Notes: a model not told the origin generated them from the sequence alone. 64,000 bases of DNA from Typhlomys cinereus (GCA_023101885.1 JALPQD010000405.1:1492722-1556721), one strand, 5' to 3'. Positions 22,746 to 34,985 are shown, counted from the stretch's first letter. Numbers and translations are program-made.

Positions 22746-23337
22746 ATGCACAGAGATCAGAAACAGAGGAGAATGAGAAATAGAAAGGAAAGGAAAGCAG
22801 GGAAAGAGGGAAAGAAAAACCCAGAATAAATCTTACGGGGCTACAGTTAAGCCAAGACTGCTCCAGCTAGCTGACTTGCTCTAGGAATTCCCAGGCTCTG
22901 CTCTCTGAAGCTGGAATTACATGTGGACCACAACACCCCCTGCATCTGGCGATCTGAAGTCTAGCCTTTCGGCTTGCATGGTAAGGGCTTTAACTGCCGA
23001 ATTAGCTCCCCAGCGCCATGACTGAGTCTTCCTGCAGGCCCCAGGGAATATGCTCCTTGTCTCTCCAGCTTCTGGCTGCTGGCATTACGGGGCTGGTGGC
23101 CATATCATTCTGACTCTGTTTCCAGCGACTGTCCTCTCATCTGTAGTCAAACTCCCTTTCCTTCCTTGTATGATGACGCACGTATGCCTACAGGTGTGTG
23201 TAGACAAATGCGCTTGAGTGTGTGTGCCTTTGGAGACCCAAGGGTGACGCTGAATTGTTGCATCAGTCAAAACACATATACACCCTATTTGTACTTGATT
23301 ATTCAAACAGTCATTAAAATATCGTAATAAGATAATA

Positions 23338-23497
23338 GGGGATATAGGTGTCACCTTGACAATTGAAGGCTGAGTTCTGGGCAATCTATGAAGAATTGAT
23401 ACTTAAGCCGAGCCCTGAGCAAACCTGCAGGAGCTTGTGGAGGGAACACCCTGTCCACGTGGATGGCGCCCTTCTCTCTCAGCAATTCCTATAGATA
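23338..23497 (+). mobile_element. 430-bp repeat family, 5' fragment
   Basis: 'ggtgtcaccttgacaattgaagg', 'ccgagccctgagcaaacctgcaggag' are the first third of the family, broken off where a second copy starts. Confidence 0.62.
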
Positions 23498-24200
23498 AGG
23501 TGTTACGGTTGCATGTCAACTTGACAGTTGCAAACTGTTTGGGGCGCAGCTGTGGAAGGTTAGTGGTTAGAATGGCCCCTGAACAAGTCTGCAAATACTT
23601 GACTGGTTGCTGCGGAGAACCCAGCCCATAGCGGGTGGTACTTTCCGGTGGTGAACCCGATAATAGGAAGTGCGAGGAGGAAGGACTTGCTCTTCCCTGA
23701 TCCGGTGTCGACTCGCTGTGCAGTCCACTCTGCGTTCACGTTGTTCACCTTTAGAGTGTCGTGGCCTTCTTGGTTGCTGCTGGTGCCTCCCTTCTTGGCT
23801 GACTTGGAGCTTTGTCTTTTCCATCACATTGTTGCTGTTCCCGCTGCCTTTGGATCCTGGTCTCTAGGCCTTGCTGCTGTTCACTGTTCATCGCCGATGT
23901 TAAAGCCCAGCTGTTCTTCACTGACGTCAGAATCCAGCGTCTTCAGCTCTCCAGAGGAGCAAAGGCTTGAGACCATCTCGGGATCTTTTGGCTTTGTGGA
24001 ACATTCCAGCCAGGAAAGAGGCTGCTGCAGGTGGCTATCTTGAAGGACACTATTTTTATTGTGAGTTATTTTTTAATAAACTTATTTATATATATTACAT
24101 TCTGTAGGTTCTATACATATGGTGTGGCCAGTTTCCTCGGCTTCTGGTGTTGGTATGGATTTTCCTGTCAACCTGACTGTGAACTATAACAGAGAATTCT
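23498..24200 (+). mobile_element. 430-bp repeat family, long-form copy (about 700 bp)
   Basis: Starts 'aaggtgttacggttgcatgtcaacttgacagttg' and ends 'tatggtgtggccagtttcctcggcttctggtgttggt', matching the start and the 1915-1960 region of the standard copy. Compared with it, several hundred extra bases (about 23,690-24,090) lie between. A TGACGTCA occurs at 23922-23929. Confidence 0.6.
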
Positions 24201-24220
24201 AATAAAAAAATAAACCTCCT

Positions 24221-24432
24221 GAGCTGGAGAGGTGGCTCAGGGGTTAAGCCTCTACCTTGCAGGCGGAAGGTCCTGAGTTCGGATCCTAGACCCCACGTAT
24301 AGACACCGGGCAGAAGCGAGGGTGGCCTACGTTTCTGGTCCTCGTAGGGCGGAGCCTGTGAATCCCGGGGCAGAGTAAACAAGGAGAAGGTGGAGGTGTC
24401 CATGGTGGTTCCCGAATTCATCTGTGGTTCTG

Positions 24433-24463
<31 letters not shown>

Positions 24464-24524
24464 ACACATGCGTGCACAAACATACACACACAATTGAATA
24501 AATAATAAAAAAAATTAAAAAAAA
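24221..24524 (+). mobile_element. Young B2-like SINE, copy 5
   Basis: Full-length copy inserted right after the end of a long-form 430-bp-family repeat. Short imperfect flanking repeats (aaacctcct / aaaccttct). Confidence 0.88.
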
Positions 24525-24659
24525 ACCTTCTTCCTGAAAGTTGTTTGGCTGTGAATTTACTGGCAATATGTAAACTGCTATACTGTTTATACTCAATTAT
24601 TCAAATAACCCATTAAAATATAACGATGATGGTGGAAATATGTACCATTGCAAGTTAAG

Positions 24660-25260
24660 GAATTGCTATTAAATTTTGAATTAGTTTTGAGGCAAGTTTT
24701 AGATTCATGGTATAACTGAGGCAGTGCCCAAGATTTCCCATCATCCTACTCCTCCCAAGTGCCCAGAGTCCCCGCCTTTGTCAACAGCCCCCACCAAAGT
24801 GGTGCATTTACTACAAGTGATGAACCCACATTGATGCATAATAATCACTCAAAGTCAGTTTACTTAAGAGTTTTCACTCTGTGGGTTACATTCATGCACA
24901 AGAGCATAATTACAAAGAGGTTTTAATAAACACCTCTGGGTTCCCCTGTAGCTGTTTTACCTCAAACCCCAACGGAAATTTTTTCCTAATTTCCTAGATG
25001 CTCATAAGTTTGAAATTAGATATCATGCAAGCATGTGCTATGTAATAAATAAGAAAGATTTTTTTCACTTAGTAACATGCATTTAAAGTTCCTTCAGATC
25101 TTTTCATGGCTTGATAGTTTGTTCATTTTTAGACCAAATAATATACCATTATCTGGACATATGTTTTACCAATTCGCACGCTCTGGAATATTTTGGTTAT
25201 TTCCAACTCTAGGTAATTGTGAGTAAAAGTTCTTCAGATATTCTTGGCTTTGGGGATTTG

Positions 25261-25309
<49 letters not shown>

Positions 25310-25865
25310 CACATGCGCATGCGGGCACACGCCATGACATACATGTAAAGGTACAGGGCAACCCTATATGTCATTCCATGCCTTTCAGCCTTGCTTGACC
25401 AGATCTCTTCACCTGTGCTCCCACCTCCCATTTCCCATAGGCTCTTATACCCCTGAACCTGGGGGTATGTGGGTCTGGAGATTCAAACTCTGTTCTTAGT
25501 CTTAGGTGGCAAGCGCTTTACTGCTGAGTCATTTGCCCAGCCCTTAGGACTATTTTTGTGTGGATATAAAATGACAGCTCACTTAGATAAATACTAAGAG
25601 TGTGACTGCTGGATCATATGGTAAGATTATGTTTAGTGTTGTAAGAACTTACCAGCATTTGTGGTGTTAGTGCTCCAGATTTTGGCTTCAGTGATGCCTT
25701 GCTCTTCTTTAATTTGCATTTCTTTGGTGATATAAGACCTGCAACTTCTTTTCCGTATGCCATTTGCTATTGGTGGCTATCTCTAGGGATGTGCCTAAGA
25801 TCTTTGGTTCACTTTTTAAAAGGTCTGTTCATTTTTGATTATCAGTGAGCTTCATGACTAATATC
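24660..25865 (-). mobile_element. Old LINE-1 (L1M/HAL1 type) fragment
   Basis: The + strand carries antisense L1 landmarks: 'gaccaaataatataccattatctggacatatg', 'ggttatttccaactctaggtaattgtgagt', 'actgctggatcatatggtaagattatgtttag' and 'atttgcatttctttggtgat'. A SINE interrupts it at 25,261-25,545. Confidence 0.8.
25261..25545 (-). mobile_element. B2-related SINE with TG tract, antisense, inserted in LINE-1
   Basis: A 46-bp TG run, 'ggagattcaaactctgttcttag' and terminal 'actgctgagtcatttgcccagccc'. LINE-1 sequence continues on both sides, so the SINE is the later insertion. Confidence 0.7.
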
Positions 25866-26509
25866 TCAAGTGCAACAAATTTAAAAGAGATCTTCATTTA
25901 CAGCTACATAAAAATACAGAAATGATAACCATATTTTGGGTTTGCTTCTAACTAATCTAGGTTAGAGGGAAGATCAATATATAAATGATGCTGCTGAATT
26001 AGACAGTGACTACGTGGAGGTAGCACACAGTCTTCTCCACTTATGCTCATTTTAAATTTTTATATGACCCTTTGGTTTTGAGGTCAAACCTTGCGTTTTC
26101 TCTGGGGTTAGATTAACATTACTAGAATTAACCACAATACCAAACTCAGGTTTTTGTTTCAAGCTATTTGCACCCCAACATCATTGCCATAAGTGTGCCA
26201 GCAGCTCAGAACTCCCTGTGGACTTGCCAGCCAGAAATGTATGAATCTGCATTTAAGGACCGACTCACCAGCCAGCACCTTATATTCTATGTGAATTTTA
26301 CATAATGTCACTTACATGTATGTTTTCTTATATGGTAGGGCTATATGCAAGATTTAAGCATGCTATAAAGCTTATAAAGTTCAGAGATTACCGTTATTGC
26401 CTGTTCTCAAACAGTGTGATCATATTCAAGGCAAATAAATCCCATATTAGTTCATATTCTGCCTTACCTTAATATTGGAGAGAAAATGATAAACCAAACT
26501 CAACTCAAC

Positions 26510-27015
26510 ATATTAATTACTAATCTCTCCCCATCCTGGAGCTCAGGGACATTTGCGGAAGAGGGGGCGGTAAGATTGTAAGAGCAAAAGGATGGGAGGA
26601 GCAACGATTTGCAAGATTCTCAACAATAGTTGGGGCCAAAGCAATCATAATGGGACTTTGCATGCCCTGCGCAATGTCCAGTGCACTGTTGCCCTCATAA
26701 AGTCTAGCATCTGTTAAGGGCACCGAGACCCCTGGAGGCAAGGGATTGACAGCCATAGTAGTGATCTTATGCTTAAGAGGAACAAGAGAAAGGGCTCATG
26801 GAAATGCCACTGGGTCCTTATATGTCATCGGAGAGGAGGACCCAGTGGAGAGTTAGGCGTACACAATAAAGGACTCTCTAGGAATTGGGGGGGAGGCACT
26901 GGGGGAAGGGGAGGGGAAGGAGGGGTTTCGGGGGGAGGAAGGGGGAGGGAGGGAACTGGTAAAAAATTTTAAAATGTATAATTAAATTTTTAATAAAAAA
27001 AAGGAAAAAAAAGAA
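26510..27015 (+). mobile_element. Truncated LINE-1, 3' UTR only
   Basis: Same 3' UTR as the 33-kb element, in the + direction: 'aatctctccccatcctggagctcaggg', 'ggggcggtaagattgtaagagc', a G-rich purine tract at 26,885-26,960, then 'aattaaatttttaataaaaaaaagg' as the A-rich tail. A 78-codon antisense frame here is not a gene. Confidence 0.82.
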
Positions 27016-27365
27016 AAATGAAAAAACATAACTAATTTAAACAATCAATTCATTTAGTTAAAAACCGAGAAAAAAACAGGAAAGCAAAATAAAATAAAAA
27101 ATAACATATTTGTTCATTATGCCAGGTGCTGGGCACATCATGCACTAAGTCTGTAGTTTCTAGTCTTGACTCTGTTTAAATGATGGGATGGACAGGAGAA
27201 TAAATTTACTCAATGCAAACATCAAAAAAAAATTACTAAAAACCAAAAGAAAACAAAGCAAAACAAAACTTCAATCAAAAGGCCATACAAGGGGCTAGTT
27301 TACTAAAAGAATCTAATAAGCACTGACAAATTCCAGGCAGAGGAAGTCACGTAATTATGTCTTCC

Positions 27366-27603
27366 ATGAGGCTGAAGACATGATTCGGGGGTTAAGACTC
27401 TGCCTTGAAAGCAGAAGATCCTGAGTTCCAATCTTGGTCCCACGTAAAATCGCCAGGCAGAAATGGCAGCAGCTTGAGTGGCTCTGGTGGCCAAAGCCTG
27501 GGAAATCTCGGAGCAAAGAAAAAGGAGGTAAAGGCAATCCAAGATGATTCCTGAAGTCACCCTTGGTCCTCCACAGGGACACACAGTGCCCTCTGACACC
27601 ACA

Positions 27604-27637
<34 letters not shown>

Positions 27638-27640
27638 TAA
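27366..27640 (+). mobile_element. Older B2-related SINE
   Basis: 'ggctgaagacatgattcgggggttaag' head, 'cctgagttccaatc' B box, 'ctgggaaatctcggagcaaag' body, CA run and 'aattaattttaaaaa' tail. Confidence 0.8.
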
Positions 27641-27954
27641 TTTTAAAAAGTTAAAAAAATAATATGTTCTCCGTGCTGAGACTACAGAGGGAATCCAACA
27701 CATTACTGTCTATGAGAAACTAAACCTAGTGGGTGGGAAGATGCACAAATAGGTACTCGGCTGTCAGTTCCCCCAATGCTCATAAGATGTTGAAATATTT
27801 TCTAACTCAAAAGCTGAGCGTGTTCTGGGGATCTGATTACACCTAGTGGGAATGGATGCTGTTTATGTAACTGTCATAGTCCTCACATGATATCTATGTG
27901 CAGTAAATCCCGGATCTCTATAATTTTCACTAGTCCATTAAGTTCTTCTTTTAA

Positions 27955-28005
27955 TACAGGATCTTGCTATGTAGTCTAGGTTGGCCTCAAACTCACGATC
28001 CTCAT
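27955..28005 (-). mobile_element. B1 SINE fragment, antisense
   Basis: 'caggatcttgctatgtagtctaggttggcctcaaactcacgatcctc'. Confidence 0.72.
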
Positions 28006-28046
28006 TGTGTATGTGTGTGTATGCCTACCCGACAATAAAAGCAGGA

Positions 28047-28400
28047 ACTGGGGAGATGGCTCAGTGGATAAAGCACTCACCACACAAGCCTGAGGACTGC
28101 AGTTGGGATCCCCAGCACGCGCATACATGCCCTGCCGGGAGGGCATGACCATTTGTCTGTAATTCCAGCACCGAACTCCAGAGCAAGCTGGCTTAGCCAG
28201 GCTAGCCCACATCAGTGCACTCTGGGTTCAAGTACAAGACCTGCTTCCAAGCATAATGCAGACAGTAGTCAAGGAGGACTTGACTTTTGAAGTCAAACTC
28301 TGACCTCCACAGTGTGCACATGCACCTTCATACACAGGGTGTGTCCATACATATGCAAACATACCTGCACAAATACCACACACACACATACACATTAAAA
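28047..28400 (+). mobile_element. B2/B3-related SINE, long form
   Basis: 'gaactggggagatggctcagtggataaagcactcacc' head, 'gttgggatccccagc', 'ctgtaattccagcaccg' and a CACA/CATA end. Confidence 0.68.
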
Positions 28401-28520
28401 AAGAAAACAAACATGGAATTTAAAATGCTATATATTCACAGAAGGACTTGGGACACAAGAAATAGAAAAGATATTATTTATTCTTTTAGAATTTCATACA
28501 AGAATACAGTGAATTTATCT

Positions 28521-28752
28521 GGCGCTGGAGAGGTGCCTCAGGGGTTAAGCCTCTGCCTTGCAGAAGGAAGGTCCTGAGTTTGGATCCTAGACCCCACGTA
28601 TAGACGCCGGGCGGAAGCGGGGTGGAAGTGAGGGCGGAAGCAGGGGCGGCCTGCGTTTCTGGTCCTGGTAGGGCGGAGCCTGTGAATCCTGGGGCAGAGT
28701 AAACGAGGAGATAGAGGCAGTCCATGGTGGTTCCCAAATTCACCTGTGGTTC

Positions 28753-28804
<52 letters not shown>

Positions 28805-28846
28805 TGCACACATGCACAATTTAATAATTAAAAATAAAAATAAAAA
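28521..28846 (+). mobile_element. Young B2-like SINE, copy 6, with internal duplication
   Basis: Perfect 19-bp target-site duplications, acaagaatacagtgaattt, at 28498-28516 and 28847-28865. The 'cggaagcgggg' segment of the body is expanded to three related units (about 28608-28645), making this copy longer than the others. Confidence 0.93.
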
Positions 28847-29859
28847 ACAAGAATACAGTGAATTTCTGATATTTTTATACCTTTTTATATTCATCCTCTC
28901 TCTTTTTTCCAATACAACCCTTTTTCTTCCCTATCAGTCTCCCTCTTACTTCTATGTCTTTTTGCTTAGTTTCTTCTGGGTTGCCTTTGATGGCATATGC
29001 CTGAGCACTTACTAGAGCATTGGTGGGTATACCACTGAGGAAAGCAAAAGCTACAGTTTTTGACTTGTAAGAAGGACTATCAGCAAATTTTTTAATCAAC
29101 TAAGGATACACTTCAACCTAGGGGATCCTTAACCTCGGCAAAAAGCACTTGGTACACTGACCTGAGAGCCTTCAACAATGAGACTTACTCATGATAGTTA
29201 ACTTGCTCGTGATTTAAATGTCAGAGGGGCATAATTGGCTTATCAAGCAGCGCTTCTGGAAAGATGGCTTGCCTAATGCAACTTCCCATGAAATGTTGCT
29301 TTCTCTCCCGCCAAATATTTTCTTCTTCTCTTTCTGCCTCATTAGAAGGGATAGAACAACAGAGGTGCTCTTTGGAAAGTTCACTTCACAAGAACAAATC
29401 ACATGACTTTATTTTCCTACAGACAGTCTTGCCTCCTCCAGTCTCCACCCCTTCTAGCATTTTCCTTTTTGATTGGAGCATATGTGCTTTACTTGGGTTT
29501 TCTCTGGGTGGATGATCAGTTTTGTTTCTTGAAAGGATTATATCTCAAGTTAAATTATCCCCTCTCCCAGGGTTGGTGTCTCTGTTTTCCATTAAAAAAC
29601 AAAACAAAACAAAACAAAAAACTTCTCTCAGTTCTTTGTGCCTGCAGAGTGTTAGAATGGGCATTCAATAAATTAAAGTATTATTGGGTTTTCCTTTGCG
29701 AGGGAGACACGGCTGGGGCCACTCCTGGGCCTTCTCCCCTTGATTCTGTGGCCTTTGCTAAAACCATGTTCCCACACACAGCACAGCTGAAATAACACCG
29801 GCTCTCGCTTGAATTTTTATAGGACCATATACTTTTCAGAGTGTTTTCACATCTCTTAT

Positions 29860-29975
29860 CTCATTTATTCCTCAGCAGAATCCTACGAGGGAAGTCCAGC
29901 AGATATGGTTGGCCTTACTTGATAGATGGTAAAACAGAGGAAGAAGAGGTCAAGCGACTTGCTCAGTCTCTCACC
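29860..29975 (-). mobile_element. MIR SINE fragment
   Basis: The text 'cttgatagatggtaaaacagaggaag' followed by 'ggtcaagcgacttgctcag' is the antisense of the MIR core ('ctgtaaaatgggg'/'gggcaagtcacttaa'). Confidence 0.6.
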
Positions 29976-29984
29976 ACTCCACTC

Positions 29985-30300
29985 TGTCTGCCAGAATTAT
30001 CTTCCTCAAAATAAATATAAACACGTCATTCCCGGCATAAAATCATCAACGGGACTCCGGCTGTCCACAGGGGGAAAGAGCAAACTCCTTAGCGGGGGCC
30101 TGCGGGTCCCTTCACATCCTGGCCCTCTGAGCCTCCAACGACTTCATCATCAGACTTCCCCAACTCCCAGGCAAGGCCACAGGCCCCCCAAACCTCACCT
30201 TCTCTCAAGACAGCAGCCCCCTCCACGTGACTTCCTCTGCCTGGAATGCTCCTTGGGCCGACGTCTCTCAGTGTCACCATCAGACTGAAGCCCCGACTTG
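29985..30300 (+). mobile_element. LINE-2 3' region
   Basis: Contains L2 landmarks in order: 'gtcattccc..cataaaatcatcaacgg', 'gagcaaactccttagc', 'cccttcacatcctggccct' and 'cctctgcctggaatgctcc'. A 120-codon open frame (29926-30288) crosses it, but it does not align in one piece with the L2 protein and is not annotated as a gene. Confidence 0.75.
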
Positions 30301-30604
30301 GAGCTCAGACAGAACCACTGCTACCCCCACTGCAGGGTAAGTCAGCCACTATTTAGTCATTCACTCATTCATCTTTTTAGAGAAAGCCTTACCATGTAGC
30401 CCAAGCTGGGTCGTACAGCCAACAATCTGCCACCTTAACTCCTGAGGACTGGGATCCATCGCAGGTATGCACCCCACCAGGCAAATCAGTCACCTACTAG
30501 TCAGTCACCCACCATACCTATGTTGTGATTTCTATTTACTTTGCTCTGTTTTGCTTTTCCTCCCCCTCCCCCGTAGAACTTCTAACCTTAGCATACTGTA
30601 TAAT

Positions 30605-31003
30605 TTGAAGATGCATGGTTGCTGACAAATCACCATCAAACGATTTAAGAGAACAAGGGGTTTAGTCCAGTTATAGTCTACAGTCCAGCTTGACAGGAGA
30701 GCATGCACCAACACAAGGGCTGAGGGAACGGCCATACCATCTCTACATAATGGCTGAGAGAGGGACAATCCTTACTTGCCAGACCAGCATGTCTGGCCAA
30801 GTATACACAAGAAGGCCGACTCTCTCAACCAACTCTCTCTATTTTATTCCAGGGCCTAACCCCACCCACCTGGGCCTTCCCCATCAGCCAGACAATCTCC
30901 TGCAGGTCTGCTCTGGGCTTAACCCAACCACTAATTCTCCACAAATGTTCCCAGAGCTCAAACCCTCAACTGTCAAGTTGTCACCTGTGCTTAACTAGGA
31001 CAA
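30605..31003 (-). mobile_element. 430-bp repeat family, complete copy, antisense
   Basis: The complement begins 'cctagttaagcacaggtgacaacttgacag' and ends at 'gatggtgatttgtcagcaacc'. Shared blocks with 1641-2070 include 'ggacaatccttacttgccag' and 'ccagcatgtctggccaagt'. Confidence 0.75.
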
Positions 31004-31144
31004 TGCATGAAGTCTTTGAAGCTACCTAACTCTGCTAGAATCAAGCCCCTTGAAGGGCAGAGACTTTGGCTGGGCCTGCTCACCAGTATATCCCATGTAC
31101 TTAGCACACAGAGTCTGGGAGGTGATACCACACGACCTTCGAAA

Positions 31145-31230
31145 GCTCTGATGAGGGGCTGCCATGTAATTCAGTGGTAGAGCGCTCACTTGGGTTTGAT
31201 ACCTAGCGTCTCAGGCAAACCAGAAAAAAA
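31145..31230 (+). mobile_element. ID SINE
   Basis: 'gaggggctgccatgtaattcagtggtagagcgctcac' and 'gggtttgatacctagc' are a diverged ID element followed by an A-rich tail. Confidence 0.68.
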
Positions 31231-31699
31231 CATCAGTTAAGCATGGATTGTGCTGGTTCCCTGGCTGCTCACAAGAAATGCAGGTCCTGAGACCTGGACA
31301 CGTGGGCCTTGAATTGGACCAGCAGGCATGTGGCGGCCAGTGCAGGAAAATAGAGGTGAACTCTGTGTGAATTCAGGACACAGATGAGGAGCCCTCAGGA
31401 GTCAAAGCCCAGGGGCAGGATGCAGACCAGAGCAGCAGACAGTATAGGTTATTACTCTGCTCTGAGACTTTCAAAGGAGCCTCAACGGTCATTATAGAGA
31501 GTCCTCATGTTGTATGCTATTTTTCCTCCACCTTGCACTTTGCCCTAGTCTAAGCTAAGGAGGATGTTATTTAACAAATTTGACACATCCCATCCTGCAG
31601 GAAGTCTCAACAGGTTATCAGCTCTCTAGGCTCAGGAAGTTCCTGAAGCTGACAAGCCCCTTGGGGAGAGGCTTCCTCTGAGATGTGGAAAAAAACACA

Positions 31700-32055
31700 A
31701 AACACTTGTTAGGGTTTGAAATGTGTCCCCCCACAGTCTCATGTGTGTGGCAAGGTCATGGCGCCTTGAGAGGTGGAGCCTCGCTGGAGGAAGGCAGTCA
31801 CAAGGGGTGGGCCTTGAGGTGGATTAGTCCCACCCTACCTCCAGGAGAAGTCTGCCTTTGCTGCAAGCAGTCTGCAGCTCTCAGCTTCCAAGATGTCTGC
31901 GGTGACTTAGCCTCCTCCAGCTTTGGCCAGCCATGCCGCCTCCACTTTGAAAGACTGTTTCTCCCCTCCGGAACCGTAAGCTGAATAATCTCCCTTTCTC
32001 CTTTAAGATGCTTGACTTGGGCGTTCTCTCACAGCAACAGTTAAGAGTAACTATT
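31700..32055 (+). mobile_element. MaLR-type LTR
   Basis: Starts 'ttgttagggtttgaaatgtgtccccccacagtctcatgtg', includes 'gaggtggagcctcgctggagg' and 'ggaaccgtaagctgaataatctcc' (AATAAT in the poly(A) position) and ends 'cacagcaacagttaagagtaac'. This matches the MST/MLT solo-LTR pattern. No internal retroviral genes are present. Confidence 0.65.
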
Positions 32056-32479
32056 ACAACACTAAAGTAACAGCTGGAGGAGGAGACTGGCTGTCAGCCA
32101 GGCAGATAAAGGGGTGAGGAGGGCGCTGCTGAGCAATTTAAGCCAGTAGCAAGAGGATTCCAGAGTAGTCAAGTGTGGAAGAGACTGTTGAGCAGGCCAG
32201 TCAAACAACGGAGGGGAGACATTGTGTGTGGGGAGGCAGTCAAGCAGCAGTTGTAGAGAGACCCAGAAGCAGTCCAGAAACCTGGAGGAAACTTCTAGCA
32301 AGTCACATAGCAGAGAACTCTAGGGGTTCAGTCAGCTTCGGTGAGTCTCACCCTCCCTGGGGGTGGGGGCTTTTCAGTGATGTAGCGTCTTTGAATTGTC
32401 CCTGGTCCTGTAGGTAACCCTCACTTGTACTTTTGCAAGTAACCTGGGTAAGCTCAGTCCTATAAACTCTATTTATGTA

Positions 32480-33775
32480 TTTATAATTTTATTTAGTTAT
32501 TTTTCCCCAATCATACAAGCTCAATAAGTACCTGGTCCTCTCCCTCCCTCCACCTCTCCCCAGTCCCCCTTGCACTCTCCCCCCCCCACCTTTTCCCCTT
32601 CTTTTCACCCCCTTGCCTCCCCTTCTCCCAGTGCCTCCCTCTTCCCCCCTCCCATCTCCTGGAACATCCTTTTGAGTGAATGCCAAACTTCCCTCTGAGT
32701 CCTCCACTCTAGTGAGGTGCAAGGACTCAGTGGCATAGCCCAGAGCCCCTTCTTGGGCTCCCCATTAGTATGGGAACACTATTATGATTGTTAATCCCTT
32801 GCCTCTAAGGATCCTAGTGCCTGTGATCCATGCTAGTCAGTCATTGTGCAGGTCATGCAGAGTCTGAATATGGCTACTGTGGCCCTAACTTGTGTGGGGT
32901 ATCTTGCATATCATTGCTCCTCCCCATCTTTAGGCTCTTACAATCTTGCCGCCCCTTCTTCTGCAAGTTTCCCTGAGTTTTAGGATGGGGAGAGATTTGG
33001 CTGGTCTGGTTCCAGGTGATTAATGTAGGGTCTTTGCTATTTTGAATTATGGTTTGTTGTTGTTTTCAGTCTTGCTGTTCCTACACCGCCCTTGGCTCCA
33101 TCCTGATTGGTATTAGAGGTCACCTCCTAACCAAAGATAAAAGGCTGTTTAAAGAAGATCTCACTATAAAAGTAGATTCAAAGGTAAATGGGACAGGAGT
33201 AGGAGACTGCAGTGAGGGGGGAATCAGTATCCCATCTGCAGTCCCATCTATCTGCCAGTCCCTATACCCTCCCTGATTGGTGAGATCAAACCCCCTCAGT
33301 TGTAAGTGACCAGGAAGGAAAATGAGCTTCACCAAATGTCTAGCTACTTACTTGCAATACTTGATGGTGACCTACTTTTCTCTACTGAAGCGTGATCACT
33401 CTCTCCTTGTTTCTGGCAGGGCCCTCCTTCCCTTTCCCTCCTGTTTATAATCTTTGTGATTACTGTAGGTATTACAGAGATTTATTTTTGAATATGTCAT
33501 TAAGTGGGTTTGGTACTAGGATCTACCTATTAGGGAGTACATATGGTGTTTAATTTTCGGTGTCTGGGATACATCACTCAATATATTTTTTTCTAAATCC
33601 ATCCATTTCCCAGCAAATTTCACTAATTCATCTTTTTTGATGGCTCAGTAGTATTCCATTGTATAAATGTACCACATTTTCTTTATCTACTCGTCAACTG
33701 TTGGGCATTTGGGTTGATTCCATGACTTTGCTATTATGAATAGTGCTGTTATGAACATGGTTGTGGTAAACTCAG
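32480..33775 (-). mobile_element. LINE-1 3' end with 3' UTR
   Basis: On the + strand: antisense L1 'tagtattccattgtataaatgtaccacattttctttatc' and 'gggttgattccatgactttgctatt' at the right. To the left is a 3' UTR whose complement matches 26,520-26,960 ('aatctctccccatcc', 'gggcggcaagattgtaagagc') and ends in a GGGA-rich tract at about 32,540-32,660. Confidence 0.85.
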
Positions 33776-34324
33776 TTTATTAAATCAAATCTTGATGTAA
33801 TAGTTTTTTTGGTCTGTTGTCAAACTCCATCTGCCGTGGAAAGACAGCTAGGTGTGATATCTCCCAGGAAAAGTATTTATACAACATCTTGACAAAACAT
33901 GAGTCAGTCAAGCTGAGGAGGTGGAGCAGGTCTTTGCGTTTGGAAACTACAAGGATTTTTTTTTCCCCAGTAGCTTGACTGGGATGCATATGGGGTAAAT
34001 GTATAGTCAGAGAAGCATTATTTCTGTCTGGGAAAGTAATACAGCTCCTGAGCAGAAAGACTTTTCCTCAACCTCGGATCCATACGAGTTGAGTTGCTTC
34101 TGCTTCTAAACCAAACATGCTTCCTAACACCAGCTGCCAGGCAGGATTGATCCTGCTGTTACTTCTTTAGAGTGGAAAGCAGTCTGGAGTCAAGCAGCTC
34201 ACCTTCATCCTTAGCAACTTAAAAAGAAATCTGGCACACAAATCTGGACATGCTAAACCTGCAGATTCTTGGAGCTTCTAGAGCAGTACAGAAATTTGAT
34301 AATGTCTTTATGAAACTCCTTTTG

Positions 34325-34325
<1 letters not shown>

Positions 34326-34371
<46 letters not shown>
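34326..34371. repeat. (TG)n microsatellite
   Basis: A TG run of about 45 bp. Confidence 0.94.
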
Positions 34372-34372
<1 letters not shown>

Positions 34373-34659
34373 ACTGGAGGGATGCTATGGAAACAGTTAA
34401 GTGGCAGAACCTCGTGTGAGTGAGTTGAGTGTGCATGCGTGAGCCCTCAAGTGTTAATGGTTGACTAAGAAGAATTTCAATCCAGTGCTGTCTGTTCACT
34501 TTTTTGAAGTGAATGTGTGGCGCCTACCTAGCGCCTAGCGAGACAGAGACAGTGCTTTCATACTAAGTACACCTGCAGGCTTACTGTGCATTGGGAGATA
34601 CCAGGTTCCCAAGTTCTGGTTCCTTTCTTGTAAAGCAGCTTCTCATGTTAGGTGAGTTG

Positions 34660-34985
34660 GGGGCGATGAGCTTGATGTGCATGTAGCCTCGATCCCTCTG
34701 TGGTCAATTAGCACTTGTGTGACCTTGATGAAGTGGGATCCAGTACGAGGTAACTGGGTCACAAGGCATGGTCTCTCGGGACACATGAGCTGAGAAAGAA
34801 AATCTATCCAACATTCTCCGCCCCTTCTGCACACAGTCAGTTCCCTTTCTGTGCTTCCTACATGTCATGACACATGACCCTGAGACCTGAACCTCTGTAA
34901 CCTTAAGCTATGCAAACCCCTTTTCCCATAAAATTTTGAACCTTGGGTATTTTGTTGTAGCAGCACAAAATGGACTAACCAGCTC
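34660..34985 (+). mobile_element. MaLR-type LTR, diverged
   Basis: Ends 'cctctgtaaccttaagctatgcaaacccc', 'cataaaattttgaaccttgggtattttgttgtagcagcacaaaatggactaacc', the standard MaLR 3' end. The 5' half is poorly matched. Confidence 0.6.

Noticed and set aside
21778..22829. Frames up to 332 codons encoding TH or CV repeats
   Set aside because: They result from the CA-rich simple tract, which leaves all six frames open.
29926..30288. 120-codon frame
   Set aside because: Lies in a LINE-2/MIR stretch; a remnant of repeat sequence, not a host gene.
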